A stretch of 11,210 nt of DNA. Origin: Myxococcales bacterium (GTDB lineage Bacteria > Myxococcota > Myxococcia > Myxococcales > Myxococcaceae). Positions 8,102 to 11,210 of this stretch are shown here, piece after piece (within the stretch, counting starts at the first letter, position 1; each line of letters opens with the position of its first letter). The notes below the pieces were generated by a model. The model worked only from the letters and a program-made list of their open reading frames with translations, was not told the DNA's origin and ran no database searches. A program made the translations under genes and the position numbers. The stretch spans positions 1-11,210 of the forward strand of contig VFKJ01000789.1 of NCBI GenBank assembly GCA_009885595.1, written 5' to 3'.

Positions 8102-8136
8102 AGCCGATCTACCGGCGTAAAATCGGCCGGTTGGCT
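8102..8136. repeat. Overlapping inverted repeats between the activator and ECF sigma genes
   Basis: Two mutually exclusive hairpins can form in this gap: ACCGGC (8111-8116) with GCCGGT (8126-8131), which can be extended by AGCC (8102-8105) with GGCT (8133-8136), or GCCGAT (8103-8108) with ATCGGC (8122-8127). There is no T tract on the minus strand, so this is not a standard terminator. It could be an operator, an mRNA processing signal or chance in GC-rich DNA. On the minus strand the same bases contain CCAACC and GGTA 15 bases apart, loosely like an ECF promoter. Confidence 0.3.
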
Positions 8137-9770
8137 CAATCTTCTTCCTGCAGCCCCCACTCCTTGAGGCGCTTGAAGAGGGTGGAGCGGCCGATGTCGA
8201 GCTCGCGGGCCGTCTTTTCCCGGCTGCCATAGCGCTTGAGCGCGCTCTCGATGATCAGCCGCTCGCAGCGCGCCAGCTGCGCCTCGAGGGTCTGGCCGGG
8301 CGTGCACTCGAGCTCGCCGCTGGCGCTCTGCCGCGGCTGATCGGGGCTCGGATCGAAGGTGAGATCGCTGACGTCGATGTGTTGACCCTTTCGCAAGAGC
8401 AGCGCGCGGAAGATGACGTTGCGCAGCTCGCGCACGTTCCCCGGCCACGCGTGATCTTCGATCGCCTTCATCGCCGCGGGCGTGAGCAGCACTCGCTGAC
8501 CGCGCGGCGCGTGCAGCTTGAGGAAGTGTTCGGTCAGCAGCTTCAGATCGCCCAGGCGCGCGCGCAGCGGCGGCAGGTTGAGCGGGATGACGCAGAGCCG
8601 GTAGTAGAGGTCTTCGCGGAACTTTCCCTCGCGCGCCATCGCCAGCAGGTCACGATTGGTCGCCGCCACCACCCGGGCGTCCACGGTGATCGGCCGCGGC
8701 GCGCCGACGCGCTTGATCTCGCCCGACTCCAGCGCGCGCAGCAGCTTGGCCTGCAGCTCGAGCGGCAGCTCGCCGATCTCGTCCAGGAAGATGGTGCCGC
8801 CGTCGGCCTCTTCGAAGGCGCCCTTGCGCGCGTTGAGCGCTCCGGTGAACGCGCCCTTCTCGTGGCCGAACAGCTCGCTCTCGATCAGCTCGCGCGAGAT
8901 CGCCGCGCAGTTGACGGGGATGAACGCCGCCGCCGAGCGGTTGGACTGCTGGTGAATGGCGCGCGCGACCAGCTCTTTGCCGGTGCCCGACTCGCCGAAC
9001 ACCGCCACCGCCGCCGTCGAGGGGGCGACGCGATCGATGAGGTCGACCAGCGACTTCATCGACGGGTCGGTGCCGATGAGCCCGTAGGTGCCGGTGGGCC
9101 CCTTGGTTCCGCTCGGCAGCGCGGGCTCGATGATGAGTTCGCCTTCTCCGACGCGCAGCGTGGTGAAGAAGGGCACCTCGGCCTCGAACACCCGCACCTG
9201 CCCCAGCCAGGTACCGTTGGTCGAGCGCTGGTCGCTGACGAGGAAGCGGTTGTGCTGACGCGTCACCTTGAGGTGACGGCCTGACACGAAGCGTTGGTTC
9301 AGCACGAGGTCATTTCCGGCATCCTTGCCGGCAGTGAACGACTCGGTCTGCAGCTTGTGCGTGGTTTCCTGCGAGCTCGTTCGCAGCCGCACCTGCGCGG
9401 GCATCACCGGGGCGTCGGTGGCGTCGGCGCGCTCCAGCAGCTCGGTGCGCGGGCCCAGCTCGGTCGCGTCGCTGTCGGCGCCCGAAGAGGTCTTGCGGAA
9501 GACCGCGCGCCACTGGCCCAGGGCGATGTCCGCCCCATCGGGCACCTCGCCGCCGGTCGACTTCTGGCCCGCCACCAGCACGCCCTTGCCCGAGAGGTCC
9601 TGCAGCACGCAGCGGCCGTCCTCCAGGTGGAGCGCGAGGTGCTGACGCGACACTTCCGGATCGGGGATCACCACGTCGCAGCGCTCCCCACGCCCGAGCA
9701 CCACCCTCTCTTCACCCAACGCCAACCGCAGGACTTCTTCCCCCCGGCGGAAGAACACGAGCTCAGCCAT
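8136..9770 (-). CDS. Sigma-54 enhancer-binding protein with two FHA domains
   Basis: A 544-residue transcription activator. FHA domain 1 (about 1-92) has GRGERCDVVI (Arg27) and SRQH (41-44), with SGKG (60-63) in place of the usual Thr-Asn-Gly. FHA domain 2 (about 127-215) has GKDAGNDLVL, SGRH (163-166) and a canonical STNGT (183-187). The AAA+ domain (about 229-460) has Walker A GESGTGKE (259-266), the sigma-54 contact loop GAFTGA (306-311), Walker B TIFLDE with Asp330-Glu331, AATNR, and FREDLYYRL arginine-finger context. A Fis-type helix-turn-helix (ALKRYGSREKTARELDIGRSTLFKRLKEWGL) ends the protein. FHA domains bind phosphothreonine, so the likely input is a Ser/Thr protein kinase rather than a histidine kinase; no receiver domain is present. 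The intact GAFTGA means it should remodel sigma-54 holoenzyme at a -24/-12 promoter. The ATG at 9770 follows AGGTGG at a six-base spacing. It is upstream of the ECF sigma gene and divergent from the Tad-like genes. Confidence 0.95.
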   Translation of the reverse strand: MAELVFFRRGEEVLRLALGEERVVLGRGERCDVVIPDPEVSRQHLALHLEDGRCVLQDLSGKGVLVAGQKSTGGEVPDGADIALGQWRAVFRKTSSGADSDATELGPRTELLERADATDAPVMPAQVRLRTSSQETTHKLQTESFTAGKDAGNDLVLNQRFVSGRHLKVTRQHNRFLVSDQRSTNGTWLGQVRVFEAEVPFFTTLRVGEGELIIEPALPSGTKGPTGTYGLIGTDPSMKSLVDLIDRVAPSTAAVAVFGESGTGKELVARAIHQQSNRSAAAFIPVNCAAISRELIESELFGHEKGAFTGALNARKGAFEEADGGTIFLDEIGELPLELQAKLLRALESGEIKRVGAPRPITVDARVVAATNRDLLAMAREGKFREDLYYRLCVIPLNLPPLRARLGDLKLLTEHFLKLHAPRGQRVLLTPAAMKAIEDHAWPGNVRELRNVIFRALLLRKGQHIDVSDLTFDPSPDQPRQSASGELECTPGQTLEAQLARCERLIIESALKRYGSREKTARELDIGRSTLFKRLKEWGLQEED

Positions 9771-9878
9771 GCCGCGCCACCTACCATGGCCTGCATGGGC
9801 TCACCAAGGCCCACACTGCTCGCACACCGGCACCCTGACCGATGGAGGTCCACCGGGGGAAAGCGGACACTCCCGGGT

Positions 9879-10643
9879 GTGAGCGTCGCCCAGCCATCTC
9901 CCGAGTCGGGCCAGGCGGCGGTCGAGACCGCGCTCACCATGCCGTTGGCGCTCTTCATGGTGCTTGGCACCCTGCAGCTCTTCATGTTGCTGCAGGGCCG
10001 GCTCTTCGCGGAGCACGCCGCCTACTCGGCCGCGCGGGTCGGGGTGGTCCGACACGGAGACTGCGCGGCGATGACGCACGCGGCGATCGCCGCCTTGCTC
10101 CCCAGCTTCACCTCGTACCTGGGCGAGGCGACCGGCGGCAACTCGCCCTCGGAGAAGCTCGCCACCGCCTTCGCGCTGCGCACCCGCAACAAGCCCTTCG
10201 ACAACCAATACGATCCGGCCGCCGACGACCCGCACTCCGGCGCGGTGGTGTGGATCTTCAGGCCCTCGCCCAGGGTCAACCAGGTGCGCGCCCAGTCGGA
10301 AGACGACTTCGATGATCCCGACACCGCGGGCTACCGGCTCGAGCTCAAGGTCGTCTACTGGTACCCGCTGCGCATCCCCTTCGCGAACTGGGTGATGGCC
10401 ACCATGTACCGGGCGTACTTCGGGCTGGGCGACTACACGAAGCAGAACCCGCTGATGCCCGCGCAGCAGGCCCGCTGGACGCAGTCGGGGGCCCGCTCGC
10501 TCGACGGCTTTCGCACCGAGTTCCTGCGCCGCTTCAACGCGAAGGAATACGTCTTCCCCGTGGTGGGCACCGCCGCCATGCGCATGATGACGCCGCCGCG
10601 GCGCGCGCTCTTTCGCCGGCAGAACTGCGAGCCCACGCCATGA
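9879..10643 (+). CDS. TadE-like pseudopilin (Flp/Tad pilus assembly)
   Basis: A membrane-anchored pseudopilin-like protein of 254 residues from the GTG at 9879. The N terminus reads VSVAQPSPESG-QAAVETALTMPLALFMVLGTLQLFMLLQG: a short polar leader, a Gly11 cleavage-type position, Glu16 at +5 and one hydrophobic helix (about 18-40), as in class III (Tad/Flp) prepilins and TadE/TadF pseudopilins. After it come HAAYSAARVGVV (typical of TadE) and a long soluble domain rich in aromatic and charged residues that would lie outside the inner membrane. It is longer than typical TadE proteins, which are under about 200 residues. In-frame ATGs at 9786 and 9795 would add about 30 unlikely residues before the leader, and no start has a good ribosome binding site. 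The stop overlaps the next gene's ATG (ATGA). Expected role: a minor pilin or assembly factor of a Tad system. The exact partner pilus is not visible in this window. Confidence 0.8.
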   Translation: MSVAQPSPESGQAAVETALTMPLALFMVLGTLQLFMLLQGRLFAEHAAYSAARVGVVRHGDCAAMTHAAIAALLPSFTSYLGEATGGNSPSEKLATAFALRTRNKPFDNQYDPAADDPHSGAVVWIFRPSPRVNQVRAQSEDDFDDPDTAGYRLELKVVYWYPLRIPFANWVMATMYRAYFGLGDYTKQNPLMPAQQARWTQSGARSLDGFRTEFLRRFNAKEYVFPVVGTAAMRMMTPPRRALFRRQNCEPTP

Positions 10644-11210
10644 CCCGACGGGCTCCCCGCGGCCAGAACCTGGTGCTGCTCTCGCTCACCATGCTCTTCC
10701 TGGCCTTGATGGTGACGATGACCATCGGGCTGGGGCTGCGCATTCGGCAGAAGCACGAGCTGCAGAACCTCGCCGACACCGCCGCCTTCTCGAACGCCGT
10801 GATGACCGCGCGCACCTTCAACAACATGGCGGCGGTCAACCGCCTCGAGGTCTCGTACTGGGTGGCGATGGCCGCCGACCAGTCGCTCCTCTCGTGGACT
10901 GCCTATGCCCGCGCGATGGCCAACGGTGCCCGCAAGGCCTCGCTCGATCTGAACGACAGCGCGTGCATGCGCCGCCCGCGGAACCTTCGCTTCCGGTCCA
11001 GGGTGTGGGACTTCCGCAGCAACGTGGCCACCTGGATGGCGGCGGACTTCACCGCAGCCCAATGGGCTGCCCTGGACGTGCCGGCGGGCGAGGAGGCCCA
11101 AAAGATCCAGGGCACCATCGCGGATCTGCGCGCCGAGCTCACTGACACCATGTTCACCACCAGCCCCCTAAACCTGCGCGCAGAGTTCAACCGCCAGATC
11201 CTCTCCCAGC
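10640..11210 (+). CDS. TadG-like Flp pilus-assembly protein, 5' part (end outside window)
   Basis: The ATG at 10640 overlaps the TadE-like stop codon in an ATGA, which predicts translational coupling. The frame stays open for 190 codons to the right edge. The protein begins MTRRAPRGQNLVLLSLTMLFLALMV, with a basic, Arg-Gly-Gln N terminus followed by one hydrophobic helix (about 11-32), then IRQKHELQNLADTAAFSNAVMTAR. The E-L-Q-x-x-A-D-T-A-A segment is the typical post-membrane signature of putative Flp pilus-assembly TadE/G-like proteins. The remainder visible (about 55-190) is Ala-rich and probably helical, outside the membrane. There is no Glu at +5 after the Gly, so it need not be processed like the preceding protein. 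TadG-type proteins are large envelope proteins of the Tad apparatus; its size here is unknown because the end is missing. Confidence 0.78.
   Translation, partial: MTRRAPRGQNLVLLSLTMLFLALMVTMTIGLGLRIRQKHELQNLADTAAFSNAVMTARTFNNMAAVNRLEVSYWVAMAADQSLLSWTAYARAMANGARKASLDLNDSACMRRPRNLRFRSRVWDFRSNVATWMAADFTAAQWAALDVPAGEEAQKIQGTIADLRAELTDTMFTTSPLNLRAEFNRQILSQ

Noticed and set aside
9307..9333. CCGGCATCCTTGCCGG palindrome inside the activator gene
   Set aside because: It lies within coding sequence of FHA domain 2 and is explained by Gly/Ala codons in GC-rich DNA.
9294..9878. The open frame upstream of the TadE-like gene, which extends to 9294
   Set aside because: This stretch overlaps the sigma-54 activator on the other strand and reads as low-complexity antisense sequence. 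The pseudopilin-type N terminus sets the start near 9879.
9771..9878. Search for a sigma-54 promoter between the activator and the TadE-like gene on both strands
   Set aside because: The best candidate (TGGTGAGCCCATGCA on the minus strand) has GG and GC nine bases apart instead of ten. Nothing acceptable was found, so no promoter is claimed.

Overview
The window is about 11.2 kb of GC-rich, densely coded bacterial DNA with a chromosomal, housekeeping-plus-regulation character. The combination of a TfuA-family protein, an elongation factor G of the mitochondrial-like 'spdEFG1' type, a sigma-54 activator carrying FHA domains instead of a receiver, an ECF sigma factor and TadE/TadG-like proteins points to the Myxococcota (myxobacteria, formerly Deltaproteobacteria). 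This assignment is an inference from gene content; no rRNA or other phylogenetic marker beyond EF-G is present. I see no insertion sequence, phage gene, CRISPR array, tRNA or rRNA, and no gene-free stretch longer than about 110 bases.

Layout. (1) 2-718, plus: 3' part of a TfuA-like gene whose start lies off the left edge. (2) 777-1706, plus: an endonuclease/exonuclease/phosphatase-fold hydrolase. (3) 1670-2713, minus: a calcineurin-like metallophosphoesterase, converging on and overlapping gene 2 by 37 bases. (4) 2732-4528, minus: a long-chain acyl-CoA synthetase directly upstream of gene 3 and in the same reading frame, probably one transcript. (5) 4642-6777, minus: EF-G, ending in a clear intrinsic terminator at 4581-4617. 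(6) 6843-7544, plus: an unrecognised protein with four cysteines near its N terminus, divergent from EF-G. (7) 7554-8075, minus: an ECF sigma factor. (8) 8136-9770, minus: a double-FHA sigma-54 enhancer-binding protein, upstream of gene 7 on the same strand. (9) 9879-10643, plus: a TadE-like pseudopilin. (10) 10640-11210, plus: a TadG-like protein that overlaps gene 9 by four bases and runs off the right edge.

How they may work together. Genes 4 and 3 look co-transcribed. Genes 8 and 7 form a regulatory pair: the activator probably reads Ser/Thr-kinase signals through its FHA domains, and the ECF sigma factor has no neighbouring anti-sigma gene. Genes 9 and 10 are translationally coupled and look like the start of a Tad/Flp-type pilus or Tad-derived secretion locus continuing to the right. 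The activator is divergent from them, so control of that locus by the activator is possible but I found no convincing sigma-54 promoter in the gap.

I do not see a complete, obviously new system here. The points most worth checking are the HiPIP-like cysteine pattern and second start site of gene 6, the likely CTG start of gene 3, the mitochondrial-like EF-G with a small G-domain insertion, and what lies beyond each edge (a YcaO partner on the left, a Tad cluster on the right).
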